A stretch of 64,000 nt of DNA from Cladorhizidae sp. MBARI D1340-BT2. Its lineage: Eukaryota; Porifera; Demospongiae; Poecilosclerida; Cladorhizidae. Made by a program: the position numbers and the translations under genes. The stretch is taken from NCBI GenBank assembly GCA_028752905.1, contig JAQNBH010000004.1, positions 32,391,189 to 32,455,188 on the forward strand, written 5' to 3'. A model generated the notes under the pieces. That model was not told the origin of the DNA, made no database searches, and saw only the letters and a list, made by a program, of their open reading frames with translations. The first letter of the stretch is position 1. Every line of letters begins with the position of its first letter. Shown piece after piece: positions 35,336-46,818 of the stretch.

Positions 35336-35812
35336 TGCTAAAGAAAAGATTCTGGCATGTTTTTTGTTCGCCAATATATCAATGCTCTCACTTAAATGGA
35401 AATTAGCAGTGCAACCATTTAATTTAGAACCATGCAAGTGACCGACGAGTTGGGGGTAGTAATATTGGTGTGGATACCACCTCTCCTCTCCATCTAACCC
35501 CATGGAGTTACTTTGTGCTCTGCATGTGGAAATAAGGTTAAGTTATTGAGTAGTACTTTGCCGGACTGCTTCATTTGGCAAGCTTTGGACTGAGGGTGGG
35601 TGGTGGGACGCTGAAACTCCGAAATAGCCTGTACCTTAGAAATTTTAAGCACACACTGCTACAGCTTCAATCTTCATAACCCAAATATACATTTTATAAG
35701 GAGTTTTAAATAGGGAGTTTTAAAATTACATTTTCATGCTACAATTAGGAGTAGAAATGATTTTTAAGCTAATTGATTTTGGCATGCTGAAGATGTGCAT
35801 TATATATTTTAG

Positions 35813-36022
35813 TGTTCTCCACTTACAATCAAGTTTTTAAAATTACCTTTCATACAACCGACTCACTCATCAGTTGAATGCACACACGCATATATATATA
35901 TATATATAGCTATATAGGAATCATTGTCCGCTCACATGGTACAATCAGGTGATGTGACCAGAATTAATTAGGCATGGAATGACCACACAGGAAATGACTC
36001 GTGTTAATCCAAATTCATTACA
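35813..36022 (-). repeat. 3' LTR of Gypsy element 2, 210 bp
   Basis: Minus strand starts TGTAATGAATTTGG and ends GAACA. It is longer than its partner mainly because of a TA microsatellite (35888-35910). Confidence 0.85.
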
Positions 36023-36036
36023 CTCCTTCCTCCTTA
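36023..36036 (-). other. Polypurine tract of Gypsy element 2
   Basis: The minus strand reads AATAAGGAGGAAGGAG immediately before the 3' LTR. Confidence 0.8.
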
Positions 36037-36559
36037 TTTGAAAGTAGCTTCATAACTAAAAGGAGGACAATGGATTCTTTGCAGGTAACACTTAGGCTCC
36101 ACACTTTCGGACTTGTGTTTGAGTCGTCCACTGTTTCCATTTCCGGAGTCACCTCTGCAGAACTTGTTACTTCAACATGGGGATTTACAATGTCTTCGGT
36201 CCTGCTTGTAGAATGTCTTCTGAAACTGCTCTGACTGACTCAAAATTCTCTCTGTGTGGAACACTCTTTTCCTTTGCAACCCCCTGGTAACCTAACAATT
36301 GATCGATGTGGCAACTCCAGATCTGTCTGTTCACTTGCACCTTGTTTGATACTGTCCCTGTTTTATCCATGATCTTCTCCAGAACCCATTTAGGTTCCCG
36401 CACGGTGATTGAGTGCTAGTATCTCTTGCCCAATCTCAAGACTACGACATCTAGCATGGGTATTGTGGTACTTCTTTTGCTGTGCTTGTTTATTCCATAC
36501 ATGATCTTCGATAGATGGATTCAACACATCTAGGCATCTCCTTTCGTCTCAGGAATAAC

Positions 36560-37180
36560 TCAGTTGGTGTAACTCCCGTGGTTGTGTGTGGTGTGATTCG
36601 ATATCTCATCAGGAATTGAGATAACTTCTGAAAAAGTGTTTTGTCCTGCCTTCAGAGCATTCTTGAATGTCTGAACAAATCATTCAGCCTCCTCATTGGT
36701 TGCCGGATGGTAAGGGGACACTTCTCAAGATGTTCAATACTATTTTCCACCACGAATTCCTGGAAGTTACTGGCTGTTGAACTGGGGTCTGTTATCCGAT
36801 ACCAACTTCTTTGGTAGACCATACTGTGCAACAAAAGGTTCTTAATTCACCCAATGTTTTCTCAGTCGTGATATATATTCATGGGTAGGACTTCCAACCA
36901 CTTAAAGTATGCATCCACGAAAATGAGGAACATGGACCTAGGAAAGGCCCTGCATAATCAAGGTGAGAATCCTCTCGCATGGTCCAGTTGGCAATGGCCA
37001 CGAATGCAATACCACCAGTGGAGGTCAATTCTGAATACCTTGACAGGACAGACAATTTCTCACGGTTGTTTCGATGTCAGTGTTCATCGTTGGCCACCAT
37101 ACGTGAACACGGGCTGATCCTGTCATTCTCAAATCTCTGGGCGACTAGCATGTAACTCCCTTAGTACTTAATGGTTGGTA
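36560..37180 (-). pseudogene. Integrase remnant of Gypsy element 2
   Basis: Minus-strand pieces in different frames include an HLDYAGPF-type first-Asp segment and a VDAYFKWLEVLPM-like stretch (about 36880-36980), then VYQRSWYRITDP and FQEFVVEN (36652-36834). The order matches an integrase core, but stops and frameshifts are frequent. Confidence 0.7.
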
Positions 37181-37521
37181 GGCAACCTGCCTCTTCATTT
37201 TTTCTTTGGAAGTAAGGTTTTAAGTTAGTGGGAATCATAATTATTAGGCCACCCACTCTGTGTGTCGTAACACCTTACTCAGGTGAGGGTCTCGTCCTAT
37301 CTGGTCTCACAACTGCTTAGCTGTGACTGGTAGAGACTCTATCTGATGCACATTAAAGATTGCAGTCCCCATGACAACCTCTCACCCAGGGCTGTGGTTT
37401 GACTCAGTGGAAGCCGTGAAAACTCATCAGCATTAGAATGCTCACCTGTTGAATGGAATTTAAGGTCATACTGATAGCCTAATAGAAAAATGGCCCATCT
37501 CTGGAGATGTGCAGCTGCAAG

Positions 37522-38026
37522 TTAAGGCAAATTCTTCGTTGACCCTAATATTGCCTTGTGATCGGTAACCAAAGTAAAATGCCTACTGTACACATACTTA
37601 TGAAACTTCTTAGCTCCAAAATTCAAAGCCACACCTTCCTTTTTAATTTGTGCATAGTTCCATTCTACCATATTGAGGGACCTGGAAGCATATGCAATTG
37701 ATCTTTCTGACCCATCAGGGTATGTATACTGCCCCCAGCCCATATGCAGAGTCATCACAATCAAGCAGTCTCTGGTCGTAATGGACCAATACCATGGTTG
37801 ACGCCATCTTGCCTTTTAGAATTTCAAAAGCCTGCTGGCATTCTTGATTCCAATTCCAACGGACTGATTTACATAGCAACCTATTTAAAGGGTGGGCAAT
37901 TGTTGACAGCTTTGGAATAAACTTGCCATAATAATTTATCATGCCAATGAAAGCTCTCATCTGATGTACATTTTGTGGTGTAGGAGTGTCCACTATTGCT
38001 GTCACTTTCATAGGCATCATATACAA
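37522..38026 (-). pseudogene. RT thumb/connection and RNase H remnant of Gypsy element 2
   Basis: Frame 37715-38026 carries QMRAFIGMINYYGKFIPKLS and a CDDSAYGLGAV segment, the RT thumb and start of RNase H. Frame 37522-37764 continues with SRSLNMVEWNYAQIKKEGVA and HFTLVTDHKA, standard Gypsy RNase H motifs. One frameshift separates them. Confidence 0.85.
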
Positions 38027-38298
38027 TCCCTCCTGGTCAATGCAATGACCAAGATAATCAACTTTTTCTTTAAGAAACGCACATTTGCTATGCTTTAAAC
38101 CTCAACCCATTCTGCTCCAGCCTCTTTAACACTTCCTTGAGGTTTCTCATGTGCTCCTGCTCTGTATGGCCCAAAAAGTCACCAAGTTATAGCACCACCC
38201 CTGATATACCCTGTAACAATTTTCCCATTATCTTCTGAAAAATAGCGGTAGCAGAGGCCACACTAAAAGGTAGCCTTGTATATATACTAGATAATCCC

Positions 38299-38664
38299 TT
38301 ATGTGTGTTGGTAAGGTATATACTTACGGGATACTGGCTCAAAGATCACTTGTTGGTAAGCTCTGGACAAATCCAACTTCAAAAACGTCTTTCCACCAGT
38401 CAACATGGAAAACAGGTCTTCTGGGGTGGGTACTGGAAATTGATCGATTAACATTTCGTAGTTGATGGTCACTTTATGATCACCACACAACTGAATGCTA
38501 CCATCAGCCTTGGGAACAGGAACCACAGGAGAAGCCCAATCACTGTACTTGACAGGTTCAATGATGCTGTACTGTTCAAGACGTTCCAATTCTTGTTCAA
38601 TCTCTTCTTTCAGGGCATAAGGCACTGGTTGTGGTCGGAAATACTGGGTATTGACCCTGGCCTT
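38299..38664 (-). pseudogene. Reverse transcriptase N-terminal remnant of Gypsy element 2
   Basis: Contains YALKEEIEQELERLEQ, SDWASPVVPVPKADG and the palm motif A region FLKLDLSRAYQQV, with a stop or frame change near 38299. The downstream palm (38030-38290) continues in other frames. Confidence 0.85.
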
Positions 38665-38719
38665 ATTGTCAAACTTACTTGAAGTGAGAAAAATTGTTAG
38701 CTTTTTTTATAATTATGTT

Positions 38720-38853
38720 GTTATAATTATAATTGGCAATAAAAGATTGCTCCAACCGCTTAGTGTATTGATTCCAATCATTGGCTTCTACTTGGAAAGG
38801 TTGTTATCTGTCCAAAGGTGATAGATATGATCCCGTCCTCGTCGCCAGTTTAG
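38720..38853 (-). pseudogene. Gag N-terminal stub of Gypsy element 2
   Basis: Just inside the 5' LTR the minus strand encodes a short stretch with EANDWNQYTKRLEQSFIAN, a typical Gypsy gag N-terminus. It then breaks into AT-rich sequence; the rest of gag and the protease are deleted. Confidence 0.6.
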
Positions 38854-39028
38854 TGTTCTCCACTCACAATGAAGTTTTTAAATTCATACAACAGACTTAC
38901 TCATCAGGTGAATGCATATATATGAACCATTGTCCTCTCACATGATACAATCAGGTGATGTGATCAGAACTAATTAGACATGGAATGACCACACATGAAA
39001 TGACTCATGCTAATCCAAATACATTACA
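38854..39028 (-). repeat. 5' LTR of Gypsy element 2, 175 bp
   Basis: Same ends as the 35813-36022 LTR (TGTAATG...GAACA) with scattered substitutions and two indels. The divergence suggests an old insertion. Confidence 0.85.
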
Positions 39029-41395
39029 TATAATTATAAGAAGTGAAGTTATGTTATTTTGAAATGAGATTGTGAATTTGTACGTAAACTACAAAAGAAG
39101 CACATGCTATTTTTGCCCTTAACTGCCAACATAATTTCTGAATAGTTTTTTTCTCTTCTCAATCCAGTTGGTTAGACCTCTATAAAATTTGTTATAATTA
39201 CAAACAATTATGGCAGAGGTAGAATATTCTTCTTATTGTCATGCTGAGATTTTACCAAGCAACAGCTAGTGAGTGTTAGTATTTCTTTGTTGCATAATAT
39301 TTATCCTACGACACAAAGTACAATTAGTGGAGGTGGATCTTCATTCTTGAACATTCATAAATTCCTTGTGTTGTATTGATTGGACTAGGAAACACTGATG
39401 GAACAACAAACCATACAGCTTAGTTGTTTTATGTGGTTGGAGCTATCAGTTTCTAATTGTGAAATAAGACTTTTAAGAGGAAATAGAAATGGGGAGGGGC
39501 AATATGGGGTGAACAAATGGGCTGTGTCTAAATGACCAATAATTTATGCATATGGTAGCTGGGTGGATAGGTATTGCACCAGTGGTATATTAAATAGTGG
39601 AGACATCCACACAAATAATTCTCTCAGCCCTTTCTCTCTCTCTATCCTTGTTTGTGTGTCTTCAATTGGTGCCACACATATGGAGGAGGGAGAATTTGAC
39701 CAGAGGTAACTAGTGGTGATAATAATTATTTATCCTAATTTCTGAATAGTTTTTTTCTCTTCTCAATCCAGTTGGTTAGACCTCTATAAAATTTGTTATA
39801 ATTACAAACAATTATGGCAGAGGTAGAATATTCTATGGTAGCTGGGTGGAATTACTGATAGAGTAATTCAACCTGTAAGAAATGGCTCCACCATACCACC
39901 AAAGCCCATAATAGCCAAATTAGGCCCAAAAGTTGGCAATATTGTTCTTTGCCCTTTCTTCCCGTCAGTGTATTTTTGTCCTCAATGGGCACTCACAGAT
40001 ATGACCCAGGACAGGTGTAATATCTACTCCACTACTCTACTAAGGTTTTAAATGTAGGTGACCAAAACTCTTGTTCCTTACACATGCTAAACATGACTGG
40101 ATATAATAGCCTCCACACAATAGTAATAAATGTGCCTGTATATATTGTCTGCTTAGTAGATTATCTCAGGTTTCCTTACACATCTAGAGTAAACCCAACT
40201 AGTCAGGACAAGGACAGAACCCCTCTTTCCTTACCCCTGTATTACCATTATCCATGTGACTCATTCTAACTCTATTAGACAATCAAGAGAGCCAATTACC
40301 AAACAAAAAATCTATACAGGCATATAATTACTATTCTGTGAGGCTACTATATCCAGTTTGTTCACATTTTGCATGTGTAGGGAACAATCACAGTTTTGGT
40401 CAGCTACATTTAAAAATTCAGTAGAGAAGATGACAATCCATTCCAGATATTAGAAGTTCATTGAGTGCATATTATTCCTTGCATAATATAACGTACATGC
40501 TGCAAAAGCAACCACTTATTGGCTACTATATGCAAATCAGGTATAAGCCAGCTGCAGGCAATAACCTCTTCCTGCCCTCACACCCACCCTGGATCATATA
40601 TGTGAGTGCCTACTGAGGACAAAAATACACTGACAGGAAGGGCCAAGGGCCAAGCACAATATCACAGTGGTAATCCTCTTTCTGTCCTAATTTGGATTTG
40701 GTGGCATGGCATAGCACAAGCCATGGACATGGCCCATTTGTTCACCCTTCCTCATTGCCCTTCCCCATTTCCATTTCCTCTTAAAAGTATTATTTCACAA
40801 TTAGAAACTGATAGCTCCTACAACATAAAACAATTAAGGTGTATGATTTGTGGTCCTTCCTTGTCCATTGATCAATACAACATAAGGAATTAATGCACAT
40901 TCAGGAATGAAGACCCGCACCCTCTAATTGTATTTGATATCTGTCATCTGATAAACATGATACAATAAAGAAATACTGACACGACGAGCTGTTGATTGGT
41001 TAATCTCAGCATCACAGTAAACAGAATATTCTACTTGACCTTAATTTCCTATAATTACAACAAATTATTCTACAGATCTAGCCAGCTGGATTGAGAGGAC
41101 AAAAAAATCTTCAGTAATTATGTTGGTAGTTAAAGGTAAAAATGAGATGCACTTCTTAATGCTTTTCAAGTAAAATATTCACAATTTCATTTCAAAATAT
41201 CATAATTTCACTACATATACTATATAATGTCTGGCCAAATCAATTAGTCCAAAAATCATTTCTACTCCTACTACTTGTAGCATGAAAATATTTTTAAAAC
41301 TCTCTATAAAGTTTTTAATTTGGGTGTAGTAGCATTGCATGGTGCAAGTTTCTTTGCAGACTATTTCTGAGCTTCAATGCCGCAACACTCTCTCT

Positions 41396-41609
41396 AAGTC
41401 CCAAACCTCAGATAAGGCCAGGGGGGAACTTTCCATTTGAAAGTTGAGGGGCTTCAATAGCAGCAGTAATGCTGCAGTTCCCTCCTAGTAATTTTTGAAA
41501 AATAGGGTAGCAATTCTACTGACTTTTAAACAGAAAATATAGCAGTTTTTTATGTGACATGGCCATATATGACTATCATAAACACCTAATAAGAGAGCTA
41601 GAGGAGCGA
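41396..41609. other. Spacer, no recognised feature
   Basis: Short AT-rich gap between the foldback element and the hAT remnant. Confidence 0.4.
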
Positions 41610-43245
41610 TCATTCATACACATCTATTACTGCTATATATGTGGAAGTGGCTGAAGATGATGAACACCTCTCTACTCTACCTACAAAGTCATTGGTGACT
41701 TGCTTGTGACTCAGTTCCTTCACCAGCTCCTTATGCACTGTGCATATCATAAAAAGATTGAGATGGATATTCAACATGGTTGTACAGAGGTAAGACTTCA
41801 CCCTTCTCAGTGCACTGAAGGAACATTTAATCCTGGAATTTGTTGCTGGCATAACCAGAATAATCTTGACATAGGACATGACCTCTGGTATGAGGAACCA
41901 GATATCTATTTGTTCTTTTTGAGGCAATCAATAACATTATGCAATTTATCTCTCCTTCACCTTGACTGAAACTGTGATAGGAATCTGCCACTATAGGTAA
42001 CTGAATTACTAAGGTATTAAGGTTAAACTTGGTGTAGAACTTACACGGTTGGTCAGCATTTTGTGAGACAAATTTCTCCAGTGATCCTTTCACAAGAACC
42101 AGCTCTCATGTTGCATAAATAGTATAATCCTTTTGATTGAAATGCTCTACAATGCAGCTAGCTACAGAGTCCACAGTTTCAAAGTAGATCTGACAGTTAA
42201 ACTCCTCTACATTGGAATAGTGCTCAGGTTTAGCATTACCTTCAAAATGCCTAGATGGCATCTTACAGTGACATGAAAATGAAGGTCCTTGTAACTCTAA
42301 TTTGACAGCAGCTTGAGTGACCTTGGCCTTCTCTTGAGCATCTACTGCACATTGCCCTCTTAGTGATGAGGTTATCTGAATGTGAAAGTACTACAATGGC
42401 AAGCTGAAGTCCATAGAAGAATCTGAAAGTTTGCATTTAAGCATGCAATCTTGCCATCATGTCAGATTCAATGACATTGTCTGCAAACAATCCCATAGCT
42501 TCAATAAAGTTCCAATTTTTTTAGAACAGCTCTCAGTGATGCAGATCGGAAAATCTACCTTTTTCAGCAGATGATTTTTTGTGTTGGACATTCAATACCA
42601 TGGAGATTACGTTCCATTTGTCCAAATTTCTTTTGAAATTCTGTCTCTCTTTTGGGACTTTTTAAAATTAATTTAGTGGCTTCATAAACAATATCAAGAA
42701 TGCTTTTCAGCAGGGGAATATTTTTATTCTATCCCCAGCAGCATGGTTAAGTGAGTGGCAGTAGTAGTGTATCAGCAGACATTTTAAATTCAGTTTCTTG
42801 ATTTGTCCACCAACCCCATTCCAGTCTCACGAACATCCATCAAAGCACTGCCCATGGGCATCTTCAATTCTGAGATTCATAACATGCAAGTGACAATTGT
42901 ACCAGCATTTGTCTGAGTGACTGGCAATATACTCCTCATGTACTGTCATTTTGCCACCCAATGTATGCAAATTACAAGTTGTTCAATGTTGCTTGCATCA
43001 ATACTCCAGCCATGATACTGTAGCATCCAGGTTCAGCTATGTCACTTGCTACACCACACAGCACTTTTACAGTCATGATTTGTAGTAAGCACACAGGCTC
43101 ATATGCTTGTCATAAGAATTTTCAATCCACTGTCGAAGCACTTCATTGTCTTCAGCTTGAAGAAGCAGGAGCTGCTTGAAATTTGACTCCTCTTCTTGCT
43201 TGCCATAGAATATACTTTGTCGAATTTCAGGAGGCATTTCCTATT
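41610..43245 (-). pseudogene. hAT transposase (THAP12/ZMYM1-like), heavily decayed
   Basis: Reading the minus strand from about 43245, recognisable blocks follow in order despite many stops. They are a MPPEIRQSIFYGKQEEE start region, AHGQCFDGCS (equivalent of the conserved GQSYDGA), a YYCHSLNHAAGD segment (equivalent of C.AH.LNLA), VPKERQNFKRNL, FFYGLQLAIVVLSHSDNL, and finally ATNSRIKCSFSALRRVKSYL, the hAT dimerisation motif, near 41800-41850. The last two blocks lie in relatively open frames (41827-42093 and 41610-41927). Ends were not identified. It cannot be functional. Confidence 0.8.
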
Positions 43246-44012
43246 TTCCTCCTTTTGACTCTTGAGCTGCTACTTCAGCTGCTCATCATGTGACCTGGTT
43301 GAGTTGACATAGTAACTGTAACATAGCTAGCTCTCATGTTTACAGAAATCCTAGTTTTGCACATAAAATGTTTCCAATATCTGAACTCATTAGTCAATAT
43401 AATGACCTTTCAAATCTTGTATCAAGATGAAGCATTCCCTTCAAATTGGCTTTGCCACAATTGTGGAAAATTACAGAATCTGAAATTAGAAGGTAATGCA
43501 GACACGGAAATTGTGAATAACAAAGTAGTTTGGAAAGCTCATTGGTGATCCATTTTGTTTTTAGGGTATTTGATGTTAACTGGTTGGCAGGGACCGGAAG
43601 GGTATTTAGAGTTGAGGATATTTTATTGGCTCCAGATTTCTGCACCTGAGAAACACAAAGAATATATAAATATCTGCTATATATTTTTGCTGTATACTCA
43701 TAATAGTAATAAACAGTACACGATTGTTTAATCACTCTTATTTCTGTGGCCGAAAGATCACTAAAAATTTTGAGGGCTCAATATATTGACAACATATGTG
43801 ATGAATCATGGCATGCATGTTGAGATTCTTCAATTCATTTTCAGATTCGTCTGGGCTATCTTCAACTTGTGTATCAGCTTGTCAATCAACAACAAACAAA
43901 ATATACTTATCTTAGCTCCATTCACTGAGGAAGACTTGATGAGCTTCCCTTTATTAACCAGCTAGACATTATTCATGTGGTTTTCTCGCATCCTAGCACA
44001 CCGCCAAGAAAA
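43246..44012. other. Intergenic, no recognised feature
   Basis: Between the hAT remnant and Gypsy element 3. Short frames at 43336-43548 and 43394-43735 match nothing I know. Confidence 0.4.
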
Positions 44013-44017
44013 CTGAT
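44013..44017. other. Target site duplication, left copy (CTGAT)
   Basis: CTGAT directly precedes the left LTR and is repeated directly after the right LTR at 49287-49291. Five bp is the usual size for Gypsy integration. Confidence 0.7.
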
Positions 44018-44206
44018 TAAAGAATAACGCATCCACCTATTTGCATCAAACTCGCACAAAACATCATGTGGTGATTAACAATGCTGTCATTGACTGACAA
44101 TGCCTGGTAAAGGTCTTACATTAGGTAAGGGGTCTACGCTAGGTAACGGGTCAATAGCTACCTATACATATGCGTGTGCGTGTTAGTTACTGTTGGTTAT
44201 TGTCTA
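44018..44206 (-). repeat. 3' LTR of Gypsy element 3, 189 bp
   Basis: By hand alignment it differs from the 5' LTR (49107-49286) by about eight substitutions and one 9-base block (CTGTCATTG) present only here. Ends are TAGACAATAACC... and ...TTATTCTTTA on the minus strand, not the common TG...CA. Bases 44083-44095 are complementary to the PBS. Confidence 0.88.
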
Positions 44207-44216
44207 CTTCCCCCTA
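44207..44216 (-). other. Polypurine tract of Gypsy element 3
   Basis: The minus strand reads AGGGGGAAG immediately before the 3' LTR. Confidence 0.75.
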
Positions 44217-44257
44217 GTCTTTGGCCAGTAGGGGTAAAGGCTGGTAGTGTTCTCTCT

Positions 44258-44977
44258 TCAGAAAAGCTGATACCCAAGCCGATTGGGTGGCTTTCGCTGT
44301 CTGTCAGATCTTCTCAACGGTGGCTTGGATTGGGCGGTGATAAGGGTCCTTGGTTGGAGGAGGCCTTGGTTATCAGAGGCCTGGGGCATAGCTGGCGAAG
44401 GAGCTGTAGGGGGGGTGGATGGTAGAGGAGAGAGAGGGGGCCGGGCCGGAGTAGCAGGGGAGGGGGCGTCGGGAAACGGAAGTATCTCTGGGATCGGGGG
44501 GGAAATCACAGGAGCCGGTGTGGTGGTGGTTCTCTGTGGAACGGGGGGCAAGTGGATGGCGATATTGGGTGGTGGGTGGTGGGGTGGTTTAGAGGCCGCG
44601 ATGTCCTCCAGGATAGAACGTTGTGACGGTTGGGTTTTGGCCGGGGTGAATCGCCTGAGGTAGCGCCTGTTGCGGAGGGTCAGGCGGCTTGATCCGTCGA
44701 CTCTGATTCCATATTGGTGAAATTGTTTAACTTCAACAACGCAGCCGGTGCAGTCCCATTTGTTGGGAAAGTTCCCTGTCTGGTTTTGTAGGCGCACCCG
44801 GTCTCCAACTTTAAGCGGGGAAAGCTGTCTTGTGTGCTCCTTCCAACGCTCTTGGGCCAGGCTGTGTCTCTGGCGTAGGGCTGTCTCTCTCTGTAAGAGG
44901 TTATCCTGCCAGGGTGAGGGTGGTATTTTCCTGGGACGAGGGGGATGAGATCCTGAGTTGGGAGGCCGAAGAGGCAT
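44258..44977 (-). pseudogene. Integrase C-terminal region and proline-rich tail (element 3)
   Basis: An open frame continuing integrase after a frameshift (overlapping the previous frame, switch around 44900-44980). It has WKEHTRQLSPLKVGDRVRLQ followed by a beta-rich segment ending NRRYLRRF, typical of the GPY/F-type C-terminal domain of Gypsy integrases. A proline-rich linker and a basic RRSDRQRKPPNRL tail follow, ending at 44258. The frame is otherwise intact. Confidence 0.8.
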
Positions 44978-46257
44978 GTGGCAGGTGACTGCTTGGTGGC
45001 AGGATCAGGTGAGTTGCGGTATAGGAGTATGGCACGTTGTACTGCGTCCACATCGATGTCACCATCAGAGCCAACGTTGCCAGCTATGATTCTCTTGACA
45101 GTCTTAACTGCTATTTCGGCCCGGCAGTTGCCATGGGGAAAAGCCACTGAGGTGAGGCGATGGTGGACCCGCCAGTCACGGAGCAGTTGTGTGGTCTCGT
45201 GAGCTGTGAATTCAGGGCCCCCGTCCGAGGCAAGCTCATCCGGAATGCCATAGGTGGCGAAGGTGTGTCGTAGTATGGCGACGAGGCCTTTGGATCCTCC
45301 TCTTGCCCTGGCGAGGATGGGCCAGTTTGTGTATCTGTCCACGATGACTAAGTAGGCATGGCCTTTGTAATGAAAATAGTCGGCGCCGATACATTGGAAA
45401 GGGTATTCCAACGGCGTGGGAGGTGTAGGTGGCAGAGCTGCCTGTGAGGGTGCCATCCGGTTGCAGGTAGTGCATGAAGATTGTAGCTGGTGGATGTCGG
45501 CAGTGATGCCAGGCCAGAAGTTCGAGGTCTCAGCTCGTGCGGTCATGGCAGAGATGCCCTGGTGAGCCGCGTGGAGAGCGGTGAGACATGCTTTCCTGAG
45601 GGATGGGGGGATGACGATGCGATCTTTGTAGATAGTGATGCCGTCAGTAGCATAGAGATGCTGGCGTACGTTGAAGTATTCCCTGATGGTAGGGGGTGTC
45701 AGAAGTCGAGTGTCGGGCCATCCTTCCTCGATTGTGTCGAGGAGTTTGGACATGGTCTCGTCTGAGGAGGTGGCAGTCTGGACCTCTTCCCAGGTGGTGA
45801 TGGATGTGGCCGAGAGTGTGGAGATCAGGGACTCATGGAGGAGGGTTTCCATAGGGTCTTCGTCGTGCGAGACTGTGGATAACCCGGCTATCAGTTGGCT
45901 GGGGATGTGGATTTTGGGGTGACGCTGGACGGAGACAGAGCTGACATCATCTTGGAGATGCATCTTGGCTGGTGTGGTGGAGCCAGAAGGGTGGCGAGAG
46001 AGTGTATCTGAAGCCCTATTCTTGACGCCAGGGATGTGTGACATCTTAAACCTGTAACGGAGGGTCTTCTCTTTCAGATTCCTCAGCCTCGTGTTGCTGA
46101 TGTCCAGCGAGCGGTCTCCAAAGATCTTCAGGAGGGGGCGGTGGTCCACAGCTATGTAGGTTTTTGCAACCCAAGACAAAGTGGCAGGCTTTGTCCAGGG
46201 CATCAGCCACAGCCAGTGCTTCCCCTTAGATGGGTGCGTATCTTGATTCGGCCTCAT
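44680..46257 (-). pseudogene. RNase H C-terminal part and integrase (element 3)
   Basis: The frame begins in RNase H (YIAVDHRPLLKIFGDR, FKMSHIPGVKNRASDTLSRH). It continues into integrase with an HHCC zinc-binding segment (HAAHQG... CTTCN) and a DDE core: GADYFHYKGHAYLVIVD, SDGGPEF, and the catalytic Glu 35 residues on in PHGNCRAE. All three catalytic residues are present. The integrase core looks intact within this frame; flanking frameshifts separate it from RT and from its C-terminal domain. Confidence 0.88.
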
Positions 46258-46275
46258 GAGTAAATCTGCTCCCTA

Positions 46276-46818
46276 CTAGCGTGATCTTCCATCCATCCCT
46301 GCAACAGAACAGGTCTGAGGATGGGCACTGGCAGTGTTTTTGAAACACCCTATCCCGTGTTTCGACCAGTCTGTCGTGAGGCATGTGGGCTTCTCCTTAT
46401 CGAAGATGGTGACGCCGTGTTCAATCTCGGCAATGATGGCAAGTTTTGAATGGTCGAAGGCTTGTTGGAGGGCGTCAGTCCATTTGAAGGTGGTGCTGGG
46501 TTTCAGGAGGCCTCTGAAGGGGAGCATGATATCTGACATGCTGAAAGCATAGGCGACTTGGTTAATGAGCCCGAACCAGGATCTGATGTCGGTGAGGCTT
46601 CGTGGGGTGGGAATGTTGGATATTGCCCGTGTGTACTTCTGGCATGGCCTGACACAGGTGTTGGTTATTTCGAATCCCGCGAACTCCACTGTTTGTCGAG
46701 CGAACCGGAACTTCTCTGGGTTCAGGGTGATCCCGTGTCGTCCGCAGATGTCGAGCCACTCCTGGGCTTGGTGGAAAGCTCTCCTCGATGGTAGATGACC
46801 ACAGGAGCGTGTCGTCAA
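46276..46818 (-). pseudogene. RT thumb/connection and RNase H start (element 3)
   Basis: Contains FHQAQEWLDICGRHGITLNP, FAGFEITN and the RNase H start CLTTDWSKHGIGCF with its first catalytic Asp. Frameshifts near 46800 and 46265 separate it from the neighbouring pol frames. Confidence 0.85.

Larger units (their letters stand above)
35813..39028 (-). mobile_element. Ty3/Gypsy element 2, deleted and frameshifted
   Basis: LTRs at 35813-36022 and 38854-39028 bracket a minus-strand pol remnant. It lies inside the left arm of the foldback element, which shows it inserted later. Most of gag and protease is missing. The primer-binding side reads TGGCGACGAGGACGG next to the 5' LTR, almost the same as in Gypsy element 1. 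A TATA-type target duplication is possible (flanks ATATATTTTAG and TATAATT) but not proven. Confidence 0.88.
35590..41395. mobile_element. Large foldback element with long inverted arms, split by a Gypsy insertion
   Basis: The left arm (35590-35812, continuing 39029-39540 and about 39880-40035) is an imperfect reverse complement of the right arm (about 40570-41395). Landmarks pair in order: GGAGTAGAAATGATTTTTAAGC (35750), TTATTTTGAAATGAGATTGTGAA (39054), CTATCAGTTTCTAATTGTGAAATAA (39442) and CAGTGTATTTTTGTCCTCA (39967). The left arm also has an extra ~345 bp holding a second copy of 39137-39233 at 39743-39836. The loop is about 40036-40569. No transposase was found in the loop, so it is probably non-autonomous. 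Confidence 0.75.

Noticed and set aside
44283..44663. Plus-strand frames over Gypsy element 3
   Set aside because: Antisense shadows of gag-pol in a GC-rich region with few stops; no domain resemblance.
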